Source: Pedobacter sp. MR2016-24 (GTDB taxonomy: Bacteria > Bacteroidota > Bacteroidia > Sphingobacteriales > Sphingobacteriaceae). Taken from it: a DNA stretch of 64,000 nt. Made by a program: the position numbers and the translations under genes. The DNA lies in NCBI RefSeq assembly GCF_026239655.1, contig NZ_JAPIVO010000003.1:558001-622000 (forward strand). The letters are read 5' to 3'. The notes under the pieces are model-generated. The model ran no database searches, had not been told where the DNA came from, and saw only the letters and a program-made list of their open reading frames with translations. Positions 43,501 through 52,334 of the stretch are shown here, in pieces. Within the stretch, counting starts at the first letter, position 1. Every line of letters starts with the position of its first letter.

Positions 43501-43920
43501 CTGTTTATTTTTTTAATGCCTATTGTTGTTCAAAAGAGGCTAATGAATCGTGTTTATTCTATTGAAAAACACTCAATTACATCGGCTCAATTATTTATTT
43601 GGTTATTATACGCTGCCAAGCTAGAGAAATAAAAATTAATAATAAAACAGTCTGCACTGTCTGATGATCAATTTTTTTTTCACATCTGCGTATGGTATGG
43701 AATGGGGACTATTCCATAGTTTAAGTATAATGATAAAATTACTTATTTATTGTGTGAAAAGAGCGAATTACATAAAAGAATTCTAACAGAACAGCATCAG
43801 GCTTAAACTTAGCGTTCCTGTTTTATTGAATAAATTACCTCAAAATTATATTAACACAGCTGTTTCTACTGGTTTCTAACCATAATAAACCGTAAATTCG
43901 CACTATCATCAAATCTGAAT
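43501..43920. other. Long divergent regulatory gap between LacI gene and cbpA
   Basis: 420 bp, strongly AT-rich, with no gene of its own. It must hold promoters for both divergent genes. GTAAATTCG near 43892 is a weak -7-like match for cbpA. An inverted repeat ATGGAAT-7 nt-ATTCCAT lies at 43697-43717. No CIRCE-type heat-shock repeat was recognised. Confidence 0.5.
43697..43717. promoter_or_regulatory. Inverted repeat, possible operator
   Basis: ATGGAAT and ATTCCAT are perfect 7-bp arms around GGGGACT, about 200 bp from both divergent genes. It lacks the central CG typical of LacI operators, so ownership by the adjacent regulator is only a guess. Confidence 0.3.
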
Positions 43921-44835
43921 ATGGCATACATTGATTACTATAAAGTTCTGGGCGTAGATAAAAGCGCATCGCAGGATGATATTAAAAAAGCATATAGAAA
44001 GCTTGCACGTAAATATCATCCTGATCTTAATCCTGATGATAAAGAAGCGAATAAACAATTCCAGCAGATTAATGAAGCGAATGAAGCATTAAGTGATCCG
44101 GATAAGCGCAAGAAATACGATGAATATGGAGAAAACTGGAAACATGCAGACCAGTTTCAGCAGTCGGGCCAATCGAGAAACCCTTTTGGTGGCGGCCGTA
44201 GCAGTTATGGTGGCGGTGGTTCTGAAGGTTTTGGCGGTGGTTTTGGAGGGGGCGACTTCTCTGATTTCTTTGAATCGATGTTCGGCGGCGGTGGCGGAAG
44301 TCGTTCCCGGAATAATGCCCGGTTCAAAGGTCAGGATCTGCAGGCAGAACTGAAAATATCTTTAAGGGAAGCAGCGCAAACACATAAACCTACGGTTACC
44401 GTTAATGGTAAGAGCCTGAGAATATCTATCCCTGGCGGCATTGCTAACGGACAGGTGATCAAACTGAAGGGACAAGGTGGTGCGGGTACCAATGGCGGAC
44501 CTGCGGGCGACCTGCTGATTACTATTACTGTGCTGGAAGATCCGATTTTTAAAAGGTTGAATGACGACCTGTACCTCAATAAGGAGATTGACTTGTACAC
44601 GGCCATTCTGGGCGGGGAAGTTACCGTAGATACGCTGGATGGAAAAGTAAAATTAAAAGTACCGGCAGGAACACAAAACGGCACCAGGATACGTTTGAAA
44701 AGCAAAGGATTCCCTGTATACAAAAAAGAGGGAGAAGCGGGAAACCTTTTTGTGACTTATACCATAAAAATACCTACCAGCTTAACTGAACAAGAGACTA
44801 AGTTATTTACTGAATTGAGAGAAATGGCGGGGTAA
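43921..44835 (+). CDS. cbpA: DnaJ-class co-chaperone CbpA
   Basis: 304 residues. The J domain (1-70) has the HPD tripeptide ([11 protein letters not shown]). A Gly/Phe-rich linker (about 80-130) follows, and then the two beta-barrel substrate domains of DnaJ C ([40 protein letters not shown]). The Cys-rich zinc finger of DnaJ is absent, which together with the adjacent CbpM gene identifies the CbpA type. It stimulates the DnaK ATPase and delivers clients in the cytosol. E. coli CbpA also binds DNA. Confidence 0.93.
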   Translation: MAYIDYYKVLGVDKSASQDDIKKAYRKLARKYHPDLNPDDKEANKQFQQINEANEALSDPDKRKKYDEYGENWKHADQFQQSGQSRNPFGGGRSSYGGGGSEGFGGGFGGGDFSDFFESMFGGGGGSRSRNNARFKGQDLQAELKISLREAAQTHKPTVTVNGKSLRISIPGGIANGQVIKLKGQGGAGTNGGPAGDLLITITVLEDPIFKRLNDDLYLNKEIDLYTAILGGEVTVDTLDGKVKLKVPAGTQNGTRIRLKSKGFPVYKKEGEAGNLFVTYTIKIPTSLTEQETKLFTELREMAG

Positions 44836-44854
44836 TAATCTAATTTCATCATCC

Positions 44855-45154
44855 ATGAAAACAGAATTAATCACTATAACCGAATATTGTAACAGCTGTG
44901 CAATTGATCCTTCTTTTATAGGTCGGCTGGAGGAATCCGGACTCATTGCACTGACCGTCATTGGCAACGACAAGTTCATCCACGAGGAACAATTAATGGA
45001 AATGGAACGTTATATCCATTTCCATTATGATATGGATATTAATGTGGAAGGAATTGATGCGATTATGCATCTGCTACAAAAAGTAAGGTCCATGCAGCAG
45101 GAAATCCTTGAACTGCGCAATCAGGTCCACCTGCACAAACCACCCCACGATTAA
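44855..45154 (+). CDS. cbpM: Chaperone modulator CbpM
   Basis: 99 residues with the MerR-like winged-helix layout of CbpM: LITITEYCNSCAIDPSFIGR, GLIALTVIGNDKFIHEEQL, then an amphipathic helix (MHLLQKVRSMQQEILELRNQ). CbpM binds the J domain of CbpA and blocks its co-chaperone and DNA-binding activity. The gene is 19 bp downstream of cbpA, the standard arrangement. Confidence 0.9.
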   Translation: MKTELITITEYCNSCAIDPSFIGRLEESGLIALTVIGNDKFIHEEQLMEMERYIHFHYDMDINVEGIDAIMHLLQKVRSMQQEILELRNQVHLHKPPHD

Positions 45155-45173
45155 TATGCTGCTGCCTGGTGAT

Positions 45174-46148
45174 TTAATTGTTATAGATTTCAGGATTGAC
45201 GATGTGAGGTAATTTTTCACCCTTTAAAGCGGCAATGATATTCTCCGCGGCAAGACAGGCCATCGCATTTCTTGTACCTTCAGTAGCAGATCCTATATGG
45301 GGAAGCACGCTTACGTTAGGCATTTTAAGCAATGGGTTCGCGGGTGACATCGGTTCCGGATGAGTCACATCCAGTCCGGCTCCCCAGATCATCTTCTCCT
45401 GCAGCGCCTTAGTAAGGTCTGTTTCATTATGGATTGATCCCCTGGCTGTATTGACAAAAATTGCACCCGGCTTCATCTGCTTGAATGCCGCCATATTGAA
45501 TTTACCTTCTGTTTCCGGCGTCAATGCAGTGTGCACACTGATCACATCGCTCTGTTTTAACAGCTCTTCGAAGGAGACATAAGTAGCATTCAGTTCCTTT
45601 TCCGCCTGCTCATTTCTACTCCTGTTATGATAGATGATTTTCATATCATAAGCCGCAGCACTGCGTTTGGCCATCTCTATACCAATTTTACCCAGGCCGA
45701 AGATGCCCAGAGTACATCCTCTCAGTTCCCGGCCTAAATTAGCTGTAGGCTCAAAAAATCCCCATTCACCATTTAGGATCTGCTGGTGCATATAAAATGC
45801 GTTGCGTGAAGTAGCCAGCATCAATAAAAAGGCGGTATCCGCGGTTGCCTCACTCAAGACGCCCGGCGTATTGCCAATAGGAATATGGAGACTTGTTGCA
45901 GTTTCTATATCTACGTTATCATAACCGACAGAGTGTAATGCAATTACTTTAAGGTGTTTGCTGGCTGTTAAAAATTCAGCATTCAACTGCTGACCAGCAG
46001 ATAATAAAGCATCTGCATCACGGCAATTTTCAATCAGTTCTTCCTGTGTCAGCTTCCTTTTCTCTTCCCATTGTTTAACTTCCAGTCCTGCTGCCTGAAG
46101 CAGTTTTAAACCGGCTTCGGGAAGGACCCTGGTTACAAATACTTTCAT
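45174..46148 (-). CDS. D-2-hydroxyacid dehydrogenase (glyoxylate/hydroxypyruvate reductase type)
   Basis: 324 residues from the ATG at 46148 (MKVFVTRVLPEAG); a tandem ATG at 46151 and one at 46181 are alternatives. The Rossmann NAD-binding part has GCTLGIFGLGKIGIEMAKRS. Catalytic Arg is in NTARGSIH, Glu in GLDVTHPEP and His in LPHIGSAT. The family reduces glyoxylate, hydroxypyruvate or related keto acids. The Asp/His-specific sub-signatures do not settle the substrate. Its 5' end lies near the terminator of the superoxide dismutase gene on the same strand. Confidence 0.9.
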   Translation of the reverse strand: MKVFVTRVLPEAGLKLLQAAGLEVKQWEEKRKLTQEELIENCRDADALLSAGQQLNAEFLTASKHLKVIALHSVGYDNVDIETATSLHIPIGNTPGVLSEATADTAFLLMLATSRNAFYMHQQILNGEWGFFEPTANLGRELRGCTLGIFGLGKIGIEMAKRSAAAYDMKIIYHNRSRNEQAEKELNATYVSFEELLKQSDVISVHTALTPETEGKFNMAAFKQMKPGAIFVNTARGSIHNETDLTKALQEKMIWGAGLDVTHPEPMSPANPLLKMPNVSVLPHIGSATEGTRNAMACLAAENIIAALKGEKLPHIVNPEIYNN

Positions 46149-46185
46149 CATGTGTGTTCTTATCAGTTTAACCTCGTACAAAACT

Positions 46186-46212
46186 AAAAAAGCTGCCCGT
46201 ATGGACAGCCTC
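46186..46212 (-). terminator. Terminator of the superoxide dismutase gene
   Basis: On the minus strand GCTGTCC pairs with GGGCAGC (one G-U) around a 4-nt loop, followed by TTTTTT, about 45 bp after the sod stop codon. Confidence 0.8.
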
Positions 46213-46254
46213 TTTATAGCATTATATCAATTTATGTTTTTGATATGATAGCTA

Positions 46255-46926
46255 TTATTTTTTTACTGCTTCGTTGTATCTTCTTTCCACTTCAGGCCAG
46301 TTCACTACCGTCCACCATGCAGTAATATAATCAGGACGTTTGTTCTGATATTTCAGATAATACGCATGTTCCCATACATCCAGTGCCAAAATAGGTGCAC
46401 CTTTCTGAGCAACAACATCCATTAAAGGATTATCCTGATTTGCTGTAGTGGTTATTTTAAGTTTACCGTTCTGTACGATCAGCCATGCCCAGCCCGAACC
46501 AAAACGTTTGGCTGCACTGTCTGCGAAGGTAGTTTTAAACTTTTCCATAGAACCGAAAGTAGCTGTGATTTCCTTCAGAAAAGCCGCAGATGCCGGTTTT
46601 GGTTTCGGTGCCATCAGTTGCCAGAACAGGCTATGATTAAAATGTCCGCCCGCATTGTTGCGAATTACCGCCGGATATGCAGAAACACCAGTAAGCAACT
46701 CTGCCAGTGTTTTACCTTCAGCAGCATTGCCTTTTACAGCAGCATTGAGATTGGTCACATAGGCCTGATGATGTTTGGTATAATGAATTTCCATCGTTTC
46801 TTTATCTATAGCCGGCTCAAGTGCATTATATGCATAAGGTAAGGGAGCAAGTTTAAACTGGGCGTTAACCATTTGTGTACCTGTCAACAAGAGTATTACG
46901 GGTAATATACTTTTAAATAGTTTCAT
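46255..46926 (-). CDS. Exported Fe/Mn superoxide dismutase
   Basis: 223 residues from the ATG at 46926 (an ATG two codons earlier is equally possible). A signal peptide ([20 protein letters not shown], cleavage after NA-Q) precedes a complete Fe/Mn-SOD. Metal ligands are in [12 protein letters not shown] (His), [10 protein letters not shown] (His) and [13 protein letters not shown] (Asp and His). The enzyme would dismutate superoxide in the periplasm, unusual for this family, which is mostly cytosolic. It follows the PepSY/SCO group on the same strand with a 52-bp gap and has its own terminator. Confidence 0.93.
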   Translation of the reverse strand: MKLFKSILPVILLLTGTQMVNAQFKLAPLPYAYNALEPAIDKETMEIHYTKHHQAYVTNLNAAVKGNAAEGKTLAELLTGVSAYPAVIRNNAGGHFNHSLFWQLMAPKPKPASAAFLKEITATFGSMEKFKTTFADSAAKRFGSGWAWLIVQNGKLKITTTANQDNPLMDVVAQKGAPILALDVWEHAYYLKYQNKRPDYITAWWTVVNWPEVERRYNEAVKK

Positions 46927-46978
46927 AGTCATTACTTATTGTGTTGTGTATTTAAAACGATTGTAAACAATATTTGTT

Positions 46979-48580
46979 TTATTTCATCCGTATAAACAGC
47001 ACTAATCCCGTCAGGCTAACCACCAGCACACCGAAAGCTGCCATTGCCGTAAAAAAGTCACGGAAGTTTTTACCGGCAAAATCTACCAGCAGAAATTTGT
47101 GGAATACGGCAAAGCTTAGCCCTTCCCTCCTGTCTCCATCCTGTATTTTAGCCGCCATCATACCCGTTGCCGGTTCCAGATAATAAGTAAGGTGTTCCGG
47201 CGTACTAAGTGCAATTTTGATGACCGGCAGCCTTTTATTAATGAAGCCGTATTCTGTATCAAATTTGCTCAGATATGCTGAAGAGGAAACGATAAGCGGT
47301 GCTGACTGATCCGCCTGCGCATTGGCCATCATCTCACAACACGCTGCATCACCATCCGCGGCACTTTGCGCTACGAAATGTTTCACCAGACTGTAACTAT
47401 GTTCCATTGCACCATCCTGCAGCAGTTTGCCGGTTGCTGCATCATAATAGTCCAGCTCCGGCTTCAGCTGTTTATCTTTTCCTTTGAACATCGTTTCCGC
47501 CTGAGCTACCTGCTGCTTCTTCCAGCTATCATTCTCCTTTTTGAGCATATAAACCTGGTAATAAGTATGATCATTAAAACGCGTTAGAGAAAAGTTACTC
47601 ACCTCTGCCCAATTTAGCGGAAGCAGATGGGGTGCTATGCGTAAATCTTTTACCTTGATCTCAGGTTCAAAAATATAGTTAATCCTGTCATCTGGTTTGA
47701 ACTTCCGTGTTGCGTGATAAGCACCAGACCCCATAAATGTGAAAGTAACCAATGCAGTAGCGATACCAATACTCCTGTGATTTCTGCGCAAAAAGCTGAG
47801 TCGCTGGCCCGCCACAGGTTTTTTGAATTTTTTCCATAAAAAGCCATAAATCACTATTCCGCTCAGTGTGGAAAAGATAACGATTGAAGAAAAGATCAGG
47901 ATAACGATATATCTAAAGGTGTTATTCGTGATTTTTGCCAGGAATTCATAACTATGTAAATTACTGAAAACCCAGAGAAAAACTTTTCTGCTCGTATCAT
48001 TATAATTTGCCAGTCGGCTATGTCCGGTCTCCACATACATATCCATCCCATCTTTCCTGTCTAAACTTACCTTCCATACCGGCAGGTAACGGTTTACATA
48101 TTTGTATTCATCCGTAAAAGAAGAAATTTGAGCTACTGAAGTCACCTTCGAGGTACTGTCGCCCAGAAAATAACGCGCCAGCCAGACTGCATACAAACGT
48201 TCACCATCCGGCAGTACCTTACCATCAGTGGCAGAAAAGTAAGTCAATTCATTTTTACGGTTTTTGACCTGATAATACGTTTTGCCATTAAAACTGATCA
48301 GCCTGAAGTTTTTCAGTGAATAAATACCGTTTTTGCTGAGTACCTCGTTCAATGACAGTTTAATCTCTTCTACTTTTAGAGGAGCCGGCTTGCTGTATTC
48401 ATGCGCAATAGTCAGTTTAAACCAATGCGCAATGATAGGGTGACTTAATCCGGAGCAGGTCCACAAGATCACAGGAATCACTGTTAAGATTCCCAGTATC
48501 CGGTGCCATTTATACATATTGCGCTTCACGATTTGCGTAATGCCTTTTTTCTGACTTACGCTCTTTGTTTTCTCCTCCAT
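46979..48580 (-). CDS. PepSY-associated TM protein
   Basis: 533 residues from the ATG at 48580 (MEEKTKSVSQ), 1 bp after the SCO gene stop. The N-terminal TM follows a basic stretch (RNMYKWHRILGILTVIPVIL, typical start of PepSY_TM proteins) with two periplasmic PepSY-like regions (about 90-170 and 350-470). Two central TMs (YIVILIFSSIVIFSTLSGIV, GIATALVTFTFMGSG) and a last one (FFTAMAAFGVLVVSLTGLVL) are visible. A His pair in NLHSYEF may bind haem or metal. Family members include ferric-reductase-like and copper-linked proteins. The neighbours suggest a role in metal or respiratory-chain assembly, unproven. Confidence 0.87.
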   Translation of the reverse strand: MEEKTKSVSQKKGITQIVKRNMYKWHRILGILTVIPVILWTCSGLSHPIIAHWFKLTIAHEYSKPAPLKVEEIKLSLNEVLSKNGIYSLKNFRLISFNGKTYYQVKNRKNELTYFSATDGKVLPDGERLYAVWLARYFLGDSTSKVTSVAQISSFTDEYKYVNRYLPVWKVSLDRKDGMDMYVETGHSRLANYNDTSRKVFLWVFSNLHSYEFLAKITNNTFRYIVILIFSSIVIFSTLSGIVIYGFLWKKFKKPVAGQRLSFLRRNHRSIGIATALVTFTFMGSGAYHATRKFKPDDRINYIFEPEIKVKDLRIAPHLLPLNWAEVSNFSLTRFNDHTYYQVYMLKKENDSWKKQQVAQAETMFKGKDKQLKPELDYYDAATGKLLQDGAMEHSYSLVKHFVAQSAADGDAACCEMMANAQADQSAPLIVSSSAYLSKFDTEYGFINKRLPVIKIALSTPEHLTYYLEPATGMMAAKIQDGDRREGLSFAVFHKFLLVDFAGKNFRDFFTAMAAFGVLVVSLTGLVLFIRMK

Positions 48581-48581
48581 G

Positions 48582-49205
48582 TTATTTCCTGTATTCGGCA
48601 AGTAAAACATCCATATCATTCATCAGCTGTTGCACCTGCTCATCTTCTGTGCCATCATAAGCTCCTCTGATACGTTTATCTTTATCAACCAGAACTAAGT
48701 AACCCTGATGAACAAAACCTCCGGCAGCTTTGCCGTCTTCCCCTACAGACACCAGGTAGTTCCGCTCTGCAATGGCATAAACAGCATCCCTTGTTCCCCA
48801 TAGGAATTCCCATTGCGTTCCTTTGATCCCAAGTTTAGTGGCATAGGCTTTCATTCTCGAAGGCGTATCGTATTTCATATCAATCGTATGCGAAGCAAAT
48901 TTCACTTCCGGGTTATTCAGGTACTTACTATAAACCTTGAGCAGGTTCCTGTGCATAGTCGGGCAGATGGTTGGACAGGATGTAAAGAAAAAATCAGCCA
49001 CATAGATTTTACCATTAAAATCCTTTTCCGTTACCGGCAAACTGTCCTGGTTTAGAAAACGAAATGCGGGAATTGTCCGGTAAGTGGTATCTGTACCGGT
49101 AATTTCCTGCTGTAAATACGGGAGACGTTTAGCCTGATTTGTACAGGCTGTCCACCCTGTTGCTCCGGCGAGGAGCAGCAGGGAATAAATGATAATCTTG
49201 CGCAT
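48582..49205 (-). CDS. SCO1/SenC-family copper chaperone (paralogue 1)
   Basis: 207 residues. An N-terminal lipoprotein-like signal (LLLLAGATGWTAC) is followed by a thioredoxin fold with the copper CxxxC in FFTSCPTICPTMHRNL and the ligand His in FVHQGYLVLVDKD. SCO proteins load copper into the CuA centre of cytochrome c oxidase and have thiol-reductase activity in the periplasm. A close paralogue is encoded at 51223. Its start overlaps the stop of the upstream lipoprotein gene (TAATG), so the two are translationally coupled. Confidence 0.93.
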   Translation of the reverse strand: MRKIIIYSLLLLAGATGWTACTNQAKRLPYLQQEITGTDTTYRTIPAFRFLNQDSLPVTEKDFNGKIYVADFFFTSCPTICPTMHRNLLKVYSKYLNNPEVKFASHTIDMKYDTPSRMKAYATKLGIKGTQWEFLWGTRDAVYAIAERNYLVSVGEDGKAAGGFVHQGYLVLVDKDKRIRGAYDGTEDEQVQQLMNDMDVLLAEYRK

Positions 49206-49639
49206 TATCTCTTGAATTTTAAAAGGTAACCGGTAGACGATTTTATTTCCTGTTTATACAGGCTGTCAATCTTACCTATCTTGATCCGTTCTGCTTTAAA
49301 GTATTCTACAGCCTGCTCATTGGATTTGCCCGTAATATCAGGTTCAAAAGCATGCATCCAGTCGTTCATCAGCTCTTCGGCTTTATTCAGCCTTCCTGCC
49401 ATGCTCCGCATCACCTCTTTTTCTTTAGCAGTATCCAGTTCTTTAAAGGTGGTCTTTAAAGCGGGCAGGTTTTTCATCAATGAATCGATCTTCATACCGT
49501 TATTCACGAGTATGCTGTTATCTTCCATGAGGATATCATGGAATTTCATTACTTCTTCTCTTTCGGTTTTATAATTTGCGTGTTGCGTGCAGGAACTGCT
49601 TAGGCCGGCACACAGGAGGGCGACTACTAAATATTTCAT
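49205..49639 (-). CDS. Putative lipoprotein of unknown function
   Basis: 144 residues from the ATG at 49639 (MKYLVVALLCAGLSSSCTQ), a clear lipoprotein signal with lipobox Cys. The mature part is helical and charged (ILMEDNSILVNNGMKIDSLM, MRSMAGRLNKAEELMNDWMH) without recognised domain. The open frame upstream of 49639 is not family-like. It lies between the Cys-rich gene and SCO with 1-bp overlap to SCO. Related Bacteroidota proteins sit near SCO and cytochrome genes by my recollection, so a metal-related periplasmic role is possible. Confidence 0.78.
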   Translation of the reverse strand: MKYLVVALLCAGLSSSCTQHANYKTEREEVMKFHDILMEDNSILVNNGMKIDSLMKNLPALKTTFKELDTAKEKEVMRSMAGRLNKAEELMNDWMHAFEPDITGKSNEQAVEYFKAERIKIGKIDSLYKQEIKSSTGYLLKFKR

Positions 49640-49747
49640 ATAAATGCGGACAGACATAAAAGCACAAACAGCCTTTATGTGGTGATAACAATAAAAATTA
49701 ATAAGGAAATAGCTGCTGCCGTAGATCACAGCAGCGGCAAATACAGG

Positions 49748-50119
49748 TTAGCAGAATCGCGGAGGATGGAAAATGCTGTTCACTATTGACAGAGGCATTC
49801 CCGTTGAAACCGGTATATGCAATCGTATCTCTGTGAAATTGTATTGCTGAAACAGTAAAGGAGTGTAATACACAGGCTCCTGTAATTGTATTTTTTGCAG
49901 CTGACGCTCTTGTTTCTGCTCTTTTTCTTCTGCCTGCTTCAGTTTCTTCATCAGGTAGCACTTGCCGTTACAGTGCAGCTGCGGTTTATCTTTATTGACG
50001 CATAATTCTGCCGCAATATAGTTCTGGTTCAGCTCAAATCCTGCCATCACAAAAAGTGGCGACAAGTTCATGGAAACTGAACTGACTAAAAGCAATATGG
50101 CTATTAAGCGTCCAAACAT
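49748..50119 (-). CDS. Small exported Cys-containing protein, unknown
   Basis: 123 residues. The N-terminal signal or anchor helix (LIAILLLVSSVSMNLSPLFV) is followed by a conserved-looking knot of Cys: Cys40, Cys50 and Cys54 (CVNKDKPQLHCNGKCYLMKK). A Glu/Gln/Lys helix and a hydrophobic C-terminus (HPPRFC) complete it. The Cys and His spacing could bind copper or form disulfides. It is the first gene of the minus-strand set leading to SCO, PepSY and SOD, and begins 2 bp after the fabH 3' end on the same strand, so co-transcription with fabH is possible. Confidence 0.75.
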   Translation of the reverse strand: MFGRLIAILLLVSSVSMNLSPLFVMAGFELNQNYIAAELCVNKDKPQLHCNGKCYLMKKLKQAEEKEQKQERQLQKIQLQEPVYYTPLLFQQYNFTEIRLHIPVSTGMPLSIVNSIFHPPRFC

Positions 50120-50120
50120 G

Positions 50121-51122
50121 TTAACTTCTTAGTTTACCCCACTTTAAATAGGTGGCACCCCAGGAAAATCCTGCACCAAAGGCTGTTAACAACAGATTAT
50201 CATTTTCTTTAAAGTCGTTTTTGAATTCCCACATGCACAATGGAATTGTTGCAGCTGTTGTATTACCGTAGCGCTGGATGTTTACTTTAACCTGGTCCAT
50301 CGTAAGTCCTAGTTTTTCGCCTACCGAGTGAATAATCCTCAGGTTTGCCTGATGCGGAATTAACCAGTTAATGTCTTTAGTCGACAGTTCATTACGCTCC
50401 ATCACTTCCGTACAACTCTGGGTCATGCCCTCAATTGCTGCTTTGAATACAATTCTGCCGTTCTGAGAGATATAGTTCAGCTTTTTATCCAGCGTATCCG
50501 CTGAAGATGGGTTTAGTGAACCACCAGCCGTTACGATCAGGTGCTCTTTACCTGCACCATCAGTTCTGAAGATATTATCTACTACACCAACTTCGGCCTC
50601 GGTTTGCTCCAGTAATACTGCACCTGCGCCATCACCAAAGAGTATGCAGGTATTTCTGTCTGTATAATTAACGATAGAGCTGTTTGCATCAGCCCCGATA
50701 ACAATTACATTTTTATACCTGTTGCTTTCAATTAAACTTGCACCAAGTGTTAAAGCATAAAGAAAACCACTGCAGGCAGCATTACTGTCTACTCCCCATG
50801 CGTTTTTCAGTCCGGCTTTTTCACATACTATACTTGCTGTTGAAACCATGATGTAATCCGGTGTTGCAGTGGCTACGATTACACATTCAATTTCATCAGG
50901 ATCAATATTACTGTCTTCAAGAAGTCTTTTTACAGCCATAGTGGCCAAATCGGAAGTCGCGAGTGAGTCATCATTTAATATCCTTCTCTCCTCAATTCCC
51001 GTTCTGGAAATAATCCATTCATTGTTGGTATCCACCATTTTTTCCAGATCGTGGTTAGATAAAACCGTATCTGGAACGTACCCGCCTAAAGCTGTGATGG
51101 CAGCATTATATCTTTTTCTCAT
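50121..51122 (-). CDS. fabH: 3-oxoacyl-ACP synthase III
   Basis: 333 residues. It is the thiolase-fold enzyme that condenses acetyl-CoA (or a branched acyl-CoA) with malonyl-ACP to start fatty-acid synthesis. The Cys-His-Asn triad is in SNAACSGFLYALTLG, WLIPHQANLRII and RYGNTTAATIP. The N-terminal block GGYVPDTVLSNHDLEKMVDT and TGIEERR are standard. It is embedded between two copper/SCO gene groups without functional link. In other Bacteroidota it is often with plsX and rpmF; neither is here, so it may be a second copy. Confidence 0.95.
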   Translation of the reverse strand: MRKRYNAAITALGGYVPDTVLSNHDLEKMVDTNNEWIISRTGIEERRILNDDSLATSDLATMAVKRLLEDSNIDPDEIECVIVATATPDYIMVSTASIVCEKAGLKNAWGVDSNAACSGFLYALTLGASLIESNRYKNVIVIGADANSSIVNYTDRNTCILFGDGAGAVLLEQTEAEVGVVDNIFRTDGAGKEHLIVTAGGSLNPSSADTLDKKLNYISQNGRIVFKAAIEGMTQSCTEVMERNELSTKDINWLIPHQANLRIIHSVGEKLGLTMDQVKVNIQRYGNTTAATIPLCMWEFKNDFKENDNLLLTAFGAGFSWGATYLKWGKLRS

Positions 51123-51144
51123 TAAGTATTAAAAATCTTGGCCG

Positions 51145-51152
51145 CAAAACTA
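51145..51152 (-). promoter_or_regulatory. Promoter -7 element of fabH
   Basis: CAAAACTA on the plus strand reads TAGTTTTG on the minus strand, 22 bp before the fabH ATG. It is the same octamer as at mnmE. Confidence 0.5.
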
Positions 51153-51195
51153 AGAAATATTTACAGCTACGTTACACTTTATTTTTATAGTACTG

Positions 51196-51203
51196 TACCT
51201 TTG
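51196..51203 (+). promoter_or_regulatory. Promoter -7 element of the second SCO gene
   Basis: TACCTTTG matches TAnnTTTG, 19 bp before the ATG at 51223, in the divergent gap with fabH. Confidence 0.5.
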
Positions 51204-51222
51204 CACCACAATTCAATCAACT

Positions 51223-51888
51223 ATGAAACATTTGTATTCGGCCGCATGCGCACTATTGGTATCGTCTGCCCTGTTCCTTACCTCTTGTAAAGAAGACAAA
51301 AAATTACCTGTTTATGGCTTAAGGGAGACTAAAACGATTAAAAATGCTGATGGTTCTGCCGGTGTTGATACAATTTATCAGACTATACCAGCTTTTAAGT
51401 TACTGAACCAGGATAGTGTTTATATTACTAACGATCAATTCAAGGGTAAAATATATATTGCAGATTTCTTTTTCACTTCCTGCACCAGCATCTGCCCTAT
51501 TATGCATAGAAACCTGAAAACGATATACGATAAGTTTCAGGACAATCCGGATGTCCTATTTTTATCGCATACTATAGACTTTAAATATGACACTCCTTCT
51601 GTGCTTAAAAAGTACGCTAAGAAGCTAGGTGTAGACGGGCCGAAATGGCAATTTGTATATGGGCCCAAAGATACAATATATACATTAGCAGAAAAAAGCT
51701 ATCTGGTAGCGGTAATGCAGGACAGCACGAACAGGGATGGTTATGTACATCAGGGTTTCCTGGTATTGATTGATAAGGACAAGAAAATCCGTGGCGCATA
51801 TGATGGCACCAATCCGGAGCAGGTAGCCCAACTGATGAAAGATATTCCTATTTTACTTGCAGAGGATCACAAAGCCGATAAGAAATAG
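51223..51888 (+). CDS. SCO1/SenC-family copper chaperone (paralogue 2)
   Basis: 221 residues. Lipoprotein signal ending LTSC, then the SCO thioredoxin fold with copper-binding CxxxC (FFTSCTSICPIMHRNLK) and the His in YVHQGFLVLIDKD. It is close to the SCO at 48582 over the whole length (both have IPAFRFLNQDS/IPAFKLLNQDS and RGAYDGT). It is divergent from fabH and followed after 3 bp by a cytochrome c gene, which supports a role in oxidase assembly or electron transfer. Confidence 0.94.
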   Translation: MKHLYSAACALLVSSALFLTSCKEDKKLPVYGLRETKTIKNADGSAGVDTIYQTIPAFKLLNQDSVYITNDQFKGKIYIADFFFTSCTSICPIMHRNLKTIYDKFQDNPDVLFLSHTIDFKYDTPSVLKKYAKKLGVDGPKWQFVYGPKDTIYTLAEKSYLVAVMQDSTNRDGYVHQGFLVLIDKDKKIRGAYDGTNPEQVAQLMKDIPILLAEDHKADKK

Positions 51889-51891
51889 AAC

Positions 51892-52311
51892 ATGCGAAAA
51901 TCGATTATTATCCTATTCTTTCTGTCAACATTAACCGGCATATTCTACTCCTGCCAAACTGCAGAGCGCATTCAGCAGGATGCCTACTATGTAAACGGCA
52001 GGGACTTATATATTAAACACTGCCAGAACTGCCACGGCGCAAATGGCGAAGGTCTGGGAGAGCTGGCTCCTCCTTTAACGGACACAGTTTACTTAAAACA
52101 GAACAAAGCTCAACTGGCCTGTTTTATCAAGAATGGACTGTCTGCTCCTGTAACGGTGCATGGCAAAGTCTATGAAGGTAAGATGCCGGATCTGAATATG
52201 GCGGATATTGACCTGGCACAGGTAATTGTATATATCACCAACAGTTTCGGCAATAAACAGGGTATGTACAGCACCGAACAGATCGCAGCCGATCTGAAAA
52301 AGTGTAAATAG
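51892..52311 (+). CDS. Class I cytochrome c, lipoprotein
   Basis: 139 residues. Lipoprotein signal (LFFLSTLTGIFYSC) and a single haem motif CxxCH (IKHCQNCHGANGEGLG), with the axial Met probably in YEGKMPDLNMADI. It is a small haem c domain attached to a membrane on the periplasmic side, likely an electron donor to a terminal oxidase or a carrier. It is co-oriented and 3 bp after the SCO gene. Haem attachment would need the cytochrome c maturation system encoded elsewhere. Confidence 0.93.
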   Translation: MRKSIIILFFLSTLTGIFYSCQTAERIQQDAYYVNGRDLYIKHCQNCHGANGEGLGELAPPLTDTVYLKQNKAQLACFIKNGLSAPVTVHGKVYEGKMPDLNMADIDLAQVIVYITNSFGNKQGMYSTEQIAADLKKCK

Positions 52312-52320
52312 CAATTTATT

Positions 52321-52328
52321 TATATCTT
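52321..52328 (+). promoter_or_regulatory. Promoter -7 element of rnpB
   Basis: TATCTTTG matches TAnnTTTG and ends 6 bp before the predicted 5' end of RNase P RNA at 52335, the correct distance for a start site. It supports both the promoter and the RNA boundary. Confidence 0.7.
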
Positions 52329-52334
52329 TGCGCA

